DNA from: Erysipelotrichaceae bacterium
Lineage (GTDB): Bacteria; Bacillota_I; Bacilli_A; Erysipelotrichales; Coprobacillaceae
DNA: 32,737 nucleotides
Direction: 5' to 3'
Assembly: GCA_021201655.1 (NCBI GenBank)
Contig: JAJQEL010000004.1
Location: forward strand, 21,658-54,394
Positions 16,774 to 24,611 of the stretch are shown here, piece by piece (position 1 is the first letter of the stretch; each line of letters begins with the position of its first letter). The notes under the pieces were generated by a model. That model worked only from the letters and a program-made list of their open reading frames with translations, was not told the DNA's origin and made no database searches. The position numbers and the translations under genes were made by a program.

Positions 16774-16800
16774 AAAAAAGGAATCAATGAAATTGATTCC
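16774..16800 (-). terminator. Intrinsic terminator after the PTS IIB gene
   Basis: Perfect 9-bp stem GGAATCAAT/ATTGATTCC with a three-base loop and a six-T run on the minus strand. It separates the PFL-IIB unit from pflA. Confidence 0.85.
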
Positions 16801-16819
16801 CCTTTAAGTCTATAATAAT

Positions 16820-17122
16820 TTATTGGTTATTATATTCTTCCCAGATATCATTAAAAATCTTGATTGCATTGAAGTTAACAAAATCTTCTTCATTAACAAC
16901 TTTAACAATTTTATCAGGGTAAGCAGCAGCAATTCTATCATAAGCGCTTCTTAATTGTGGTTCAATTAAGATAACATCAGCTAAATCAGCAGAGTATTCA
17001 ACTGCATGTTCAGATGCAGACCAAACATTTAAATCTTTTGTTTTACGAGAACCTGCATCCTTTAATTTTGAAGCAAATAATGTAGAAGTAACTCCAGCAA
17101 CACAACATAATAAGATTTTCAT
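16820..17122 (-). CDS. Orphan PTS IIB protein (lactose/cellobiose-type fold)
   Basis: 100 residues resembling free-standing PTS EIIB domains. The N-terminal strand and P-loop KILLCCVAGVTST contain Cys7, the likely phosphorylated cysteine. ADLADVILIEPQLR corresponds to the conserved ADVVLLGPQ region. No IIA or IIC gene is near. It is inserted between the PFL genes and pflA and ends in a terminator. It may serve transport in trans with components elsewhere, or act as a phosphorylation-dependent regulator; the sequence does not decide. Confidence 0.78.
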   Translation of the reverse strand: MKILLCCVAGVTSTLFASKLKDAGSRKTKDLNVWSASEHAVEYSADLADVILIEPQLRSAYDRIAAAYPDKIVKVVNEEDFVNFNAIKIFNDIWEEYNNQ

Positions 17123-17167
17123 TTATTTATCCTCCTCATTATTCAATTATCTTATCATTACCATGAA

Positions 17168-17193
17168 AGGAGATGACTTAAAAAGCATCTCCT
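17168..17193 (-). terminator. Hairpin after the glycyl-radical ORF, weak terminator
   Basis: An 8-bp stem AGGAGATG/CATCTCCT with a ten-base loop lies just after the stop of the 80-aa gene. The minus-strand T tract is short, so it may only attenuate transcription or protect the mRNA 3' end. Confidence 0.5.
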
Positions 17194-17201
17194 AAATTTT
17201 T

Positions 17202-17444
17202 TTATAAAGATTCGTGGAATGTACGTGAAATAACATCATCTTGTTGTTCCTTTGTAAGTTTTACAAAGTTAACAGCATATCCAGAAACACGAATTGTTAA
17301 TTGAGGATATTTTTCAGGATGTTTTTGTGCATCTAATAAAGTATCTCTATTTAAAACATTAACATTTAAATGATGTCCACCTTTTTCAGCGTAAGCATCT
17401 AACATACCAACTAAATTTTGTACTTGTTGTTCACTTGTAGCCAT
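17202..17444 (-). CDS. Free-standing glycyl-radical domain of pyruvate formate-lyase (GrcA-like)
   Basis: 80 residues equivalent to the last ~75 residues of normal [23 protein letters not shown] leads to the glycyl-radical motif [10 protein letters not shown] with Gly55 as the radical site, then [14 protein letters not shown]. The motif matches both PFL C-termini and the autonomous radical cofactor GrcA/YfiD. The neighbouring PFL core lacks this domain, so the two together should make one enzyme. RBS AAAGGAG sits 7 bases before the ATG. PflA encoded nearby would act on Gly55. Confidence 0.93.
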   Translation of the reverse strand: MATSEQQVQNLVGMLDAYAEKGGHHLNVNVLNRDTLLDAQKHPEKYPQLTIRVSGYAVNFVKLTKEQQDDVISRTFHESL

Positions 17445-17459
17445 GATTATTCTCCTTTT

Positions 17460-17666
17460 CTAATATTCATCATCGTCATCCATTGGCAAATTTGGAATCT
17501 TGCAAGCCGTATCGCCACTATCACAATCCATCTTTGACACAACAGTAACGTCTTCCATTTCAATATCATGAGCATCATTGACCTTAACATTAATATGTCC
17601 AGAACCAGAGCTCATATGACCATCTAACATTTTAACTAACTCGTCAATTTCTTTTTGAGTAGCCAT
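17460..17666 (-). CDS. Small radical-domain-like protein lacking the glycyl radical motif
   Basis: 68 residues. The first ~31 (KEIDELVKMLDGHMSSGSGHINVKVND, read as a block from residue 5) parallel the start of the 80-aa glycyl-radical protein, including LVxMLD and GHxNVxV. From residue 32 it diverges into an acidic tail with Cys48 and Cys55 and ends MDDDDEY; the RVSGYA radical motif is absent. It has its own ATG and a modest RBS (AGAAGTG), and lies between the PFL core and the radical-domain gene. It could be a regulator or placeholder for the radical domain, a metal or redox protein, or a diverged duplicate. Confidence 0.75.
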   Translation of the reverse strand: MATQKEIDELVKMLDGHMSSGSGHINVKVNDAHDIEMEDVTVVSKMDCDSGDTACKIPNLPMDDDDEY

Positions 17667-17680
17667 GATAACACTTCTTT

Positions 17681-19747
17681 CTAATTACCTTCTTTAATAG
17701 ATTCGATATCTAAATCTCCAGCAAATACATCATCATCTTTACCTAAAGCATTAGGAATAATTGTGAATGTATTAGAAATACCATCTTGAGCATCCTTGAA
17801 TGGTAACTTAGCAACTGATGATAATGAAGCAATAGCACCATGAGTATCTCTACCATGCATTGGGTTAGCACCTGGAGCAAATGGTTCTCCGCCTTTTCTA
17901 CCATCAGGAGTACTTCCAGTTGCTTTACCATAAACAACGTTAGAAGTAATTGTAAGAATAGAAGTTGTAGGGATAGAATCTCTATAAGTATGATGAGAAC
18001 GAACCATATCCATGAATGTTTCAACTAACCATTGAGCAATTTCATCTGCGCGATCGTCATCATTACCATATTTAGGGAAGTCTCCTTCTACTTCATAATC
18101 AACAACAATGCCATCATCATCTCTAATACATTTAACTTTAGCATATTTAATAGCAGATAATGAATCTGTAACAACTGATAAACCAGCAATACCAGTAGCG
18201 AAGTAACGTTTTACTTCTCTATCATGTAATGCCATTTGAATTCTTTCATAAGCATATTTATCATGCATATAATGAATAATATTTAAAGCATTAACATAAA
18301 CACCAGCTAACCAAGCCATCATATCAGTATATTTTTCAATAACATCATCATAATCTAAGTAATCACCAACAACTGGACGATATTTAGGACCAACTTGTTT
18401 CTTAGATTTTTCATCAACACCACCATTAATAGCATATAATAAGCATTTAGCCAAGTTAGCACGAGCACCGAAGAATTGCATTTCTTTACCAACACGCATT
18501 GAAGATACACAACATGCAATAGCATAATCATCACCATGAGTGACACGCATTAAATCATCATTTTCATATTGAATTGATGAAGTTTCAATAGAAGTCTTAG
18601 CACAGAAAGCTTTAAAGTTATCTGGTAATCTTGTAGACCATAATACTGTCATATTTGGTTCTGGGGCAGTACCTAAGTTAGATAAAGTATGTAAATATCT
18701 AAATGAAGTCTTAGTAACCATATGACGACCATCAACACCAACACCACCAATTGATTCTGTTACCCAAGTAGGGTCACCAGCAAAGATTGAGTTGTATTCA
18801 GGAGTTCTAGCGAATTTTACTAATCTTAATTTCATAATGAAGTGATCAATAAATTCCTGAACTTCTTCTTCAGTATATTTACCATTCGCTAAATCTCTTT
18901 CTACATAAATATCAATAAATGTAGAAGTTCTACCTAAAGACATTGCTGCTCCGTTTTGTTCCTTTACAGCACCTAAATAACCAAAGTATGTCCATTGAAT
19001 AGCTTCTTTGCAGTCTTTAGCAGGCTTACTAATATCAAAACCATATTTGAAGCCCATTTCTTTTAATTCACCTAATGCTCTAATTTGTTCAGATAATTCT
19101 TCTCTTAAACGAATAACACTAGAAGTCATTCTCTTTTGCGTTGTAGCTAATTGGTTTTTCTTATCTTCAATCAATAAATCAACACCATATAAGGCAACTC
19201 TACGATAATCTCCAATAATACGTCCTCTACCATATCCATCAGGTAAACCAGTAATAACGTGAGAAGAACGACAAGCTCTAATTTCTGGTGTATAAACATC
19301 AAATACACCTTGGTTATGTGTCTTTCTATATTCTCTAAAAATATAAGAAATTTCTGGATCAACCTTGTAACCATTTGTTTCACAGGCTTGTTCAGCAATA
19401 CGAATACCTCCAAATGGTTGTAAAGATCTCTTGAAAGGTTTGTCAGTCTGGAAACCAACAATTTTTTCTTTTGATCTATCTAAATAGCCAGCATCATGAG
19501 AAGTTAATGTTGATACTGTCTTAGTATCCATATCTAAAACGCCACCAGCTTCTCTTTCCTGTCTCGTTAAATCCATAACTTGATCCCAAAGATCTTTTGT
19601 GTTTTGTGTAGGACCAGCTAAGAAAGAATCATCTCCATCATAAGGAGTATAATTTAATTGAATAAAATCTCTTAAATTTACAACTTTATTCCATTTACCT
19701 GCTTGAAAGCCTTCCCAAGCATCATTCCATTGTACTTTAAATGTCAT
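17681..19747 (-). CDS. pflB: Pyruvate formate-lyase core, lacking the C-terminal glycyl-radical domain
   Basis: 688 residues; converts pyruvate and CoA to acetyl-CoA and formate in anaerobic fermentation. Core motifs are present: [28 protein letters not shown], and the catalytic pair Cys412-Cys413 in [14 protein letters not shown]. coli-type PFL is about 760 residues and ends with the RVSGYA domain. Here the protein stops shortly after NALGKDDDV, exactly where that domain would begin, and the domain is encoded separately at 17202-17444. The stop is followed by an independent ORF, not by a simple frameshifted continuation. A strong promoter with a dyad lies at 19779-19809. Confidence 0.95.
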   Translation of the reverse strand: MTFKVQWNDAWEGFQAGKWNKVVNLRDFIQLNYTPYDGDDSFLAGPTQNTKDLWDQVMDLTRQEREAGGVLDMDTKTVSTLTSHDAGYLDRSKEKIVGFQTDKPFKRSLQPFGGIRIAEQACETNGYKVDPEISYIFREYRKTHNQGVFDVYTPEIRACRSSHVITGLPDGYGRGRIIGDYRRVALYGVDLLIEDKKNQLATTQKRMTSSVIRLREELSEQIRALGELKEMGFKYGFDISKPAKDCKEAIQWTYFGYLGAVKEQNGAAMSLGRTSTFIDIYVERDLANGKYTEEEVQEFIDHFIMKLRLVKFARTPEYNSIFAGDPTWVTESIGGVGVDGRHMVTKTSFRYLHTLSNLGTAPEPNMTVLWSTRLPDNFKAFCAKTSIETSSIQYENDDLMRVTHGDDYAIACCVSSMRVGKEMQFFGARANLAKCLLYAINGGVDEKSKKQVGPKYRPVVGDYLDYDDVIEKYTDMMAWLAGVYVNALNIIHYMHDKYAYERIQMALHDREVKRYFATGIAGLSVVTDSLSAIKYAKVKCIRDDDGIVVDYEVEGDFPKYGNDDDRADEIAQWLVETFMDMVRSHHTYRDSIPTTSILTITSNVVYGKATGSTPDGRKGGEPFAPGANPMHGRDTHGAIASLSSVAKLPFKDAQDGISNTFTIIPNALGKDDDVFAGDLDIESIKEGN

Positions 19748-19778
19748 CTTAAAACCCCCTGTTTAAATTTTCTTAAAT

Positions 19779-19809
19779 ATTATAACATTGTTAATAAATA
19801 TTCACAATG
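19779..19809 (-). promoter_or_regulatory. pflB promoter with overlapping Rex-like dyad
   Basis: -35 TTGTGA and -10 TATAAT with a 17-bp spacer. A 24-bp dyad at 19786-19809 (half-sites CATTGTGAAT and CATTGTTAAT, 10 of 12 positions symmetric) covers the -35. Half-sites TTGTGAA/TTGTTAA are those of the NADH sensor Rex, but the centre is 2 bp longer than the usual Rex site. Confidence 0.75.
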
Positions 19810-19931
19810 GGAATAAATTAAATTTTAAAAAGAATTCAAACTAAAATTTTATCCATTCCATTATGATAATTTGACTATACCATGGATTATTAAAAAAATC
19901 TAATCATATGCATTATTCATTCTATAAAACA

Positions 19932-19961
19932 AAAAATACCAATGCATACATTGGTATTTTT
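19932..19961. terminator. Bidirectional intrinsic terminator
   Basis: Perfect 13-bp stem (AAAAATACCAATG/CATTGGTATTTTT) with loop CATA. It most likely ends transcripts from the thioesterase and phage-type gene on the minus strand before the pflB promoter. Confidence 0.88.
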
Positions 19962-20108
19962 CATATCTGTATTCTGTTACGGGAAAACGAATACTATTAT
20001 AGATATTTGGGACACTATAATAATATCACATTTTAAATATAATAATTTTCAAATTCTGAAAATATAACAAATATATCCTGATGTGAATAATATTTCTAAT
20101 TTTTTTAA

Positions 20109-20354
20109 TTAGTCAGCTTGATAATAAGTCTTGGCAAAAATATCAGGTTTACACGGATAAAATTCACCTTCAATCCCTTTTATGATAAAATCATCAATTT
20201 CAGCAATATGATTTCCTTCAAGCGTTTGTATAATCAGATAAGTATTTTTTACCATACAATGATTGCCACAAAAAGAAATAATTTCATTTGTATTATGACC
20301 ATTCCATTGTACAGCCTCAATAGTAATAGGTCGTTTTATATATTTTTGAATCAT
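20109..20354 (-). CDS. Small phage-type conserved protein of unknown function
   Basis: 81 residues of a family common in Firmicute prophages: the opening KYIKRPITIEAVQWNG, then IIQTLEGNHIAEIDDFIIKG and the ending GEFYPCKPDIFAKTY. Function unknown. No other phage genes are nearby, so it is probably a domesticated or stray copy. It lies 13 bases downstream of the thioesterase and appears co-transcribed with it. Confidence 0.75.
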   Translation of the reverse strand: MIQKYIKRPITIEAVQWNGHNTNEIISFCGNHCMVKNTYLIIQTLEGNHIAEIDDFIIKGIEGEFYPCKPDIFAKTYYQAD

Positions 20355-20367
20355 ATTACTTTCCTTT

Positions 20368-21102
20368 TTATCTTTCTTTAAATAATATTTCTATTAAGAA
20401 ATATTGTTCATTATCAATACTTTTGCCTTCAACAATATATCTTAAGCCATCATTTCCTATATATAGCTCTACTGGTGTTAAAGGCCTGATTTCTTTTTTA
20501 TATAGAATATGTAATTCACATATAAAATACTGTTTATAAATATTATAATCTATTAAATCTAAAACCCATTCTAAATAACGAACATTATTCATATGCTGAT
20601 TAATATCAACATCACTATATGAAACCTGTCTGGTTTGAATATGATGTAAAGATATATCAATTTGAATATCTTTAGGCAATTCCAGCTTTAAAAGATCACC
20701 TTGAGGTACTTGAATACCTATTCTTTTCGGTGCTACTATACGTCTTTTTTCAATATCAATAAGCGTCCAAATAGATGTTCCAAAACCAATTTGTTGATTA
20801 TTTCGTTTAATAAAATAATATCTTGGAAAAGACACAAAAGTACTATTTGAAAAAGTAGTTGATAATTCAATTATATCTTTATATTTAATAGGTTCCTTTA
20901 AATACAATGATTGCTTAGCTACTACCCAACCATAAGTTTTGGCCATGGCATCATTCCATAAGCCGTATTCTGTAGCATGAACTGTCGCAATCCTCGCAAA
21001 CTCATCTAAGATATTGTTGAGACGGTATTCACCCATATAATCCACATCACCAAAATCCACATCAATATTTTTATACGTCATATAATCATTCATTTGTTTC
21101 AC
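20368..21102 (-). CDS. Acyl-ACP thioesterase (FatA/FatB family)
   Basis: About 244 residues, a double hotdog enzyme releasing fatty acids from acyl carrier protein. The first hotdog has VDYMGEYRLNNILDEFARIATVH; the second has VDINQHMNNVRYLEWV with the catalytic Asn/His region. The opening codon at 21102 is GTG; ATG at 21093 is an alternative, with AAGGA 10 bases upstream. It likely sets membrane fatty-acid composition or releases free fatty acids. Confidence 0.87.
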   Translation of the reverse strand: MKQMNDYMTYKNIDVDFGDVDYMGEYRLNNILDEFARIATVHATEYGLWNDAMAKTYGWVVAKQSLYLKEPIKYKDIIELSTTFSNSTFVSFPRYYFIKRNNQQIGFGTSIWTLIDIEKRRIVAPKRIGIQVPQGDLLKLELPKDIQIDISLHHIQTRQVSYSDVDINQHMNNVRYLEWVLDLIDYNIYKQYFICELHILYKKEIRPLTPVELYIGNDGLRYIVEGKSIDNEQYFLIEILFKER

Positions 21103-21161
21103 ATCCTTACCCTATATTATATACTTCTTCAACAAATATTTCACTTATTTAATTTTTTTCT

Positions 21162-21189
21162 TTGAGAATACGAAAAATACATGTATAAT
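21162..21189 (+). promoter_or_regulatory. Promoter of the 162-aa membrane protein gene
   Basis: -35 TTGAGA and -10 TATAAT with a 16-bp spacer, about 30 bases before the ATG at 21218. AAAGGAAG serves as RBS. Confidence 0.7.
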
Positions 21190-21217
21190 AAGAACATATG
21201 AAAGGAAGTACATTGTT

Positions 21218-21706
21218 ATGCAGGATACGCTCTTAGATATGTTGGCTGTTTTGATGCTAGTTGTTACACTATGGTTTACTTATACAATCCTTAATATTAT
21301 TGTAACAATTTTCAAATGCCGTCAAAAGGATAAAGAATTAAAGTTTTGTTTAAGCAGGAATGGCTATATCTGTTATGGATTTTTAACGATACTTTATCTT
21401 GTATGCTTTTTTGGTGGTATAGGTGCTGCAATTTATGGTATTATCCATGGTTATAGTGGATGGTATAGAAATGGTTTAAATGCGGCAGCATTAATGAGTT
21501 TGGCTTATGCATATATGCTTTCTAGTATTTTATTACTAGGAAAGAAACATATGATGGTTGGTAGAATGGTTATTGATTATCGTAAATTGAAGAAAGTCAA
21601 TTTTACATATGATAATAAGATGACATTTGTATATATGCAAAAAGATTATAATTTCTCAACTCGCTTTGCTGATAAAACAGCACTAAGAAAAGTTATTTTT
21701 AAATGA
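21218..21706 (+). CDS. Membrane protein of unknown function
   Basis: 162 residues with three predicted helices (about 8-33, 49-75 and 86-106), then a basic soluble C-terminal domain (RMVIDYRKLKKVNFTYDNKM). I do not recognise the family. It is one of the few plus-strand genes here, alone in its transcript, with its own promoter and a strong terminator. Confidence 0.75.
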   Translation: MQDTLLDMLAVLMLVVTLWFTYTILNIIVTIFKCRQKDKELKFCLSRNGYICYGFLTILYLVCFFGGIGAAIYGIIHGYSGWYRNGLNAAALMSLAYAYMLSSILLLGKKHMMVGRMVIDYRKLKKVNFTYDNKMTFVYMQKDYNFSTRFADKTALRKVIFK

Positions 21707-21707
21707 T

Positions 21708-21740
21708 AAAGAGATTGTTCATAGAAACAATCTCTTTTTT
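21708..21740. terminator. Terminator shared by convergent genes
   Basis: A 12-bp perfect stem AAAGAGATTGTT/AACAATCTCTTT with a T run on the plus strand. It lies between the convergent 162-aa and 73-aa genes. Confidence 0.88.
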
Positions 21741-21741
21741 G

Positions 21742-21963
21742 TTAAATATTGAATGATTTTCTTTCTTCATCTGTTAAAGGTGGATATAATCTTTTTCCTT
21801 CTTCTATGATTTCATGTAATTCATTAATTGATAATTTCTCAATCCATTCAGGAATACCATCATAGTAGTCTTGACCGATTAAACCATAATCAATTGGTTC
21901 TTTTTTCTTATATTTATTTTTATTGATTTTCTTTCTTGCTTTTCTCATTATAGTTTTCTCCAT
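21742..21963 (-). CDS. Small basic/acidic protein encoded with the JAB-domain gene
   Basis: 73 residues: a lysine-rich N-terminus (RKARKKINKNKYKKK) followed by an acidic helix (IEKLSINELHEIIEEGKRL) and a PPLTDEERKSF end. No family recognised. It overlaps the JAB gene's end; start choices are ATG 21963 or 21948, the latter sharing a base with the upstream stop. Tight coupling suggests it works with the JAB protein, for example as partner or antitoxin-like regulator, but this is inference. Confidence 0.65.
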   Translation of the reverse strand: MEKTIMRKARKKINKNKYKKKEPIDYGLIGQDYYDGIPEWIEKLSINELHEIIEEGKRLYPPLTDEERKSFNI

Positions 21964-22676
21964 TCAATTCCATAATCTTTTTTATATTGATTTAAAGTGT
22001 ATTCAAATGCTTCATTTTTAAAATATCCTAAATTTCTGTAATCACGAACCTTTGAATCAAAAAAATAACCCAAAAACACTTTTTCTCCAACCTTATAATA
22101 ATATATCTCACCATTATGACAAATTACCAACCCAAACTTATACTTATTGTTGAATGCTCCATCAAAATCACCTCCTGTTGGAGGATTATTGCTTGGATGA
22201 TTATGTATTGTCACTAGTGAATAATCTTCACTTTCAAAAATAGCATTTTTCATTGCATCATTATATGTCACTTTATGTGGCACTTCACTTAATACCTGCT
22301 TTGCCTTAATTTCACCTGTCGTATAATCAATGAGATACATATCTTCCATTTGTGAGCGACTTTGATGTGTTAAAATAGTTACAGCACATTTATAAAGCTG
22401 CTTATTTAATATATTGTTCTCAGTTAGATTGATAAATTTTAATTTATAATCTTCAGAATTAATATAATCTAAATTCACATATGCTGACTCATCATGATGT
22501 TGCTTATAAGCAATACCATCTTCCTTAACACAAAATGACGAATATTCAATTGATCCTAAAGAATGTTGCGTATAAAAATCATCTTCAGGCAATTTTTTTT
22601 GACTCGACATTTCATTTAATGCCTTATCAATCTTTTCTAATACTTTAGTAACACGATTACAATTATTTGTTTCCAT
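21948..22676 (-). CDS. JAB/MPN-domain protein (RadC-like metalloprotease fold)
   Basis: 242 residues. The C-terminal half has a JAMM-type metal motif: a preceding Glu in FESEDYSLVT, then IHNHPSNNPPTGGDFD (HxHPS...D). It resembles the MPN fold of RadC and of phage proteins annotated as deubiquitinase-like. The N-terminal ~110 residues are unrecognised. I chose ATG 22676 because AAGGAGG lies 5 bases upstream; the longer frame has no RBS. Coupled to the 73-aa gene downstream. Proteolytic activity and target are unknown. Confidence 0.75.
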   Translation of the reverse strand: METNNCNRVTKVLEKIDKALNEMSSQKKLPEDDFYTQHSLGSIEYSSFCVKEDGIAYKQHHDESAYVNLDYINSEDYKLKFINLTENNILNKQLYKCAVTILTHQSRSQMEDMYLIDYTTGEIKAKQVLSEVPHKVTYNDAMKNAIFESEDYSLVTIHNHPSNNPPTGGDFDGAFNNKYKFGLVICHNGEIYYYKVGEKVFLGYFFDSKVRDYRNLGYFKNEAFEYTLNQYKKDYGIEWRKL

Positions 22677-22688
22677 AAAGTCCTCCTT

Positions 22689-22748
22689 AGAGGCTTTACT
22701 TTTATACATCATTATAATAACATAATGCAAATAAAAAGTAAAGTCTCT
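22689..22748 (-). promoter_or_regulatory. Inverted repeat flanking the JAB-unit promoter
   Basis: An extended -10 promoter (TTTACT, 17 bp, TGT before TATTAT) is at 22714-22742. Two arms, AGAGGCTTTACTTTTA (22689-22704) and its near-perfect complement (22732-22748), bracket it. One arm covers the -35 and the other lies beside the RBS. Confidence 0.7.
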
Positions 22749-22840
22749 TATTTTTTGAGTTCAAAACAAACCCTTCTATTATTTATATACGCAAAAAATT
22801 TTCATTTTTCTTTTTTTAAATTGAACTTTTTTTAAAAATA

Positions 22841-22874
22841 TAAAAATAGCCCAACTTGTATAACAAGTTGGACT
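22841..22874 (-). terminator. Intrinsic terminator of the second ABC exporter operon
   Basis: Minus-strand stem of about 12 bp (AGTCCAACTTGT with ACAAGTTGGGCT), short loop, then TATTTTTA. It lies 4 bases after the end of the ABC gene. Confidence 0.85.
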
Positions 22875-22877
22875 ATA

Positions 22878-24611
22878 TTAATGTTGAACATCAAATTGAC
22901 TATAATATAAATGATGATAGAAACCATGTTTCTTTAATAATTCTTCATGTTGTCCTTGTTCAATGATTTGACCATGATTCATAACTAAAATTTGATCAGC
23001 TTTTTGAATAGTTGATAAACGATGAGCAACAATAAACGTTGTTCTTCCTTGCATCATGGCTTCAAAAGCATCCTGTACCTGTCTTTCCGTACGTGTATCT
23101 ATTGAACTTGTTGCTTCATCAAGAATAAGCATTGGCGGTTTCATAAGCATAATACGAGCAATACAAAGCAATTGTTTTTGTCCTTGTGATAAGTTACCAC
23201 CTTCTTCACTCACTATTGTATCATAACCATCTTTTAATTGTACTATGAATTTATGGGCATGAGCATTTTTAGCAGCTTCAATAATTTCTTCATCACTTGC
23301 ATCTCTGCCATAAGCAATATTTTCTTTAATCGTTCCATTAAAGAGCCATGATTCCTGTAAAACCATACCATAAAGACTACGCAAATAGTTACGATTCATA
23401 TTCATCGTATCAATACCATCAATATAAATATGTCCTTTTAGTGGATCATAGAAACGCATCAATAAATTAATTAATGTTGTTTTACCACATCCTGTAGGTC
23501 CAACAATAGCAATGGTTTGTCCTGGTTTAGCTTCAACATTAAGATGTTCAATAAGTTTTTGATTTTCATCATAAGAGAAAGTTAGATCAACGATTTGTAC
23601 ATGACCTTGAGGATGATGAATAATTTGTGGAGTTGCTACTTCGGCTTCGATAGGTGTATCTAATATATCAAAAATTCTAGCAGCTGAAGCTAGAGCTGTT
23701 TGTAATTCGGTAAAGACATTAGATATTTCATTGAATGGTTTCGTATATTGATTAGCATAAGTTAAAAAGCTTGAAAGTGAGCCAACACTCATATGTCCCA
23801 TGACAACATATAAAGAACCAGCAATGCATACCGAAGCATACACAATATTATTGACAACTCTGGTACTGGGATTAGCTAATGCCCCTAGGAATTGTGATTT
23901 AACCCCACTTACATAGACTCTTTGATTGATTTCTTCAAATGTTTCCTGATTGGTTTTTTCATAAGCAAAGGCTTTTACTATCTTTTGATGACCGATCATT
24001 TCTTCTACATAAGCACTCATTTCTCCTCTTAAGGCTAATTGTTCCTGAAAATACTTATATGTCTTATTCGCAATAACAGTAGCTACAACAAGTGATAATG
24101 GTGTTAAAACGATAACTATAATCGCAATAGGAACATTGATATATAACATAAAACATATAGTACCAATAATGGTAGCTAACCCATTAAAAAGATGCGTAAA
24201 TCCCTGTAACAGGCCATCGCCAATTAAATCTATATCATTACTCATACGACTTAATAAGTCACCATGGGGATGACCATCAATATAGCTTAATGGAAGCTTA
24301 GAATAACGTTCAAATAATTGATCACGCAAATCCTTAGTAATAGCATAAGTCATTTTATTTGATAGGCGTACAACCAATAAATCAAATATTTCTGCAATGA
24401 TAACACTTAAAGCAATATAAATAAGAGTTTGATATAATAATTGAAAATCAACCTGATTGACACCAATCACATGATCAACAGCCCTACCAATAAGAACTGG
24501 CGTTAATAATGTAAAAATGATTTGTATAAGTGAACAAATAAGCGCCAAATACAAATATTTCATGTAAGGCTGACAAAATGCTAATAAACGTTTAATCGTC
24601 TTAATATCCAT
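22878..24611 (-). CDS. ABC exporter subunit with canonical ATPase site (second pair)
   Basis: 577 residues. The membrane domain covers residues 1-310; the ATPase has Walker A VGPTGCGKTT, variant signature NLSQGQKQLL, Walker B LILDEATSSID with catalytic Glu, and H-loop VAHRLST. The tail LLKKHGFYHHLYYSQFD is the intact counterpart of the one lost by frameshift in the gene at 1251-2981. It begins one base after the partner gene's stop with RBS AAGGAGG. It pairs with the upstream Asp-type subunit as a heterodimeric exporter. Substrate unknown. Confidence 0.93.
   Translation of the reverse strand: MDIKTIKRLLAFCQPYMKYLYLALICSLIQIIFTLLTPVLIGRAVDHVIGVNQVDFQLLYQTLIYIALSVIIAEIFDLLVVRLSNKMTYAITKDLRDQLFERYSKLPLSYIDGHPHGDLLSRMSNDIDLIGDGLLQGFTHLFNGLATIIGTICFMLYINVPIAIIVIVLTPLSLVVATVIANKTYKYFQEQLALRGEMSAYVEEMIGHQKIVKAFAYEKTNQETFEEINQRVYVSGVKSQFLGALANPSTRVVNNIVYASVCIAGSLYVVMGHMSVGSLSSFLTYANQYTKPFNEISNVFTELQTALASAARIFDILDTPIEAEVATPQIIHHPQGHVQIVDLTFSYDENQKLIEHLNVEAKPGQTIAIVGPTGCGKTTLINLLMRFYDPLKGHIYIDGIDTMNMNRNYLRSLYGMVLQESWLFNGTIKENIAYGRDASDEEIIEAAKNAHAHKFIVQLKDGYDTIVSEEGGNLSQGQKQLLCIARIMLMKPPMLILDEATSSIDTRTERQVQDAFEAMMQGRTTFIVAHRLSTIQKADQILVMNHGQIIEQGQHEELLKKHGFYHHLYYSQFDVQH

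Larger units (their letters stand above)
19748..20108. other. 361-base intergenic region upstream of pflB
   Basis: It holds the pflB promoter with an overlapping dyad, a perfect bidirectional terminator (19932-19961) and a second dyad at 19995-20022 (TATTATAG, 12 bases, CTATAATA). No convincing ORF, RNA gene or known riboswitch was found. Confidence 0.7.

Noticed and set aside
17444-17681. PFL split explained by a simple frameshift
   Set aside because: The gap holds a complete separate ORF with its own start and stop, and each small ORF has a start codon and RBS, so a single indel cannot rejoin core and radical domain.
17743-18024. 93-aa Leu-rich minus-strand ORF within the PFL core
   Set aside because: Out-of-frame shadow of pflB; the composition is an artefact of frame-shifted reading.
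19171-19461. 96-aa minus-strand ORF within pflB
   Set aside because: Out-of-frame shadow; no RBS and no recognisable domain.
19748-20108. pfl-motif (ZTP) riboswitch before pflB
   Set aside because: The G/C-rich conserved core of that RNA is not present in this AT-rich stretch.
20109-22730. Prophage remnant
   Set aside because: One phage-type small protein and a JAB protein are present, but no integrase, structural, lysis or attachment-site sequences were found.
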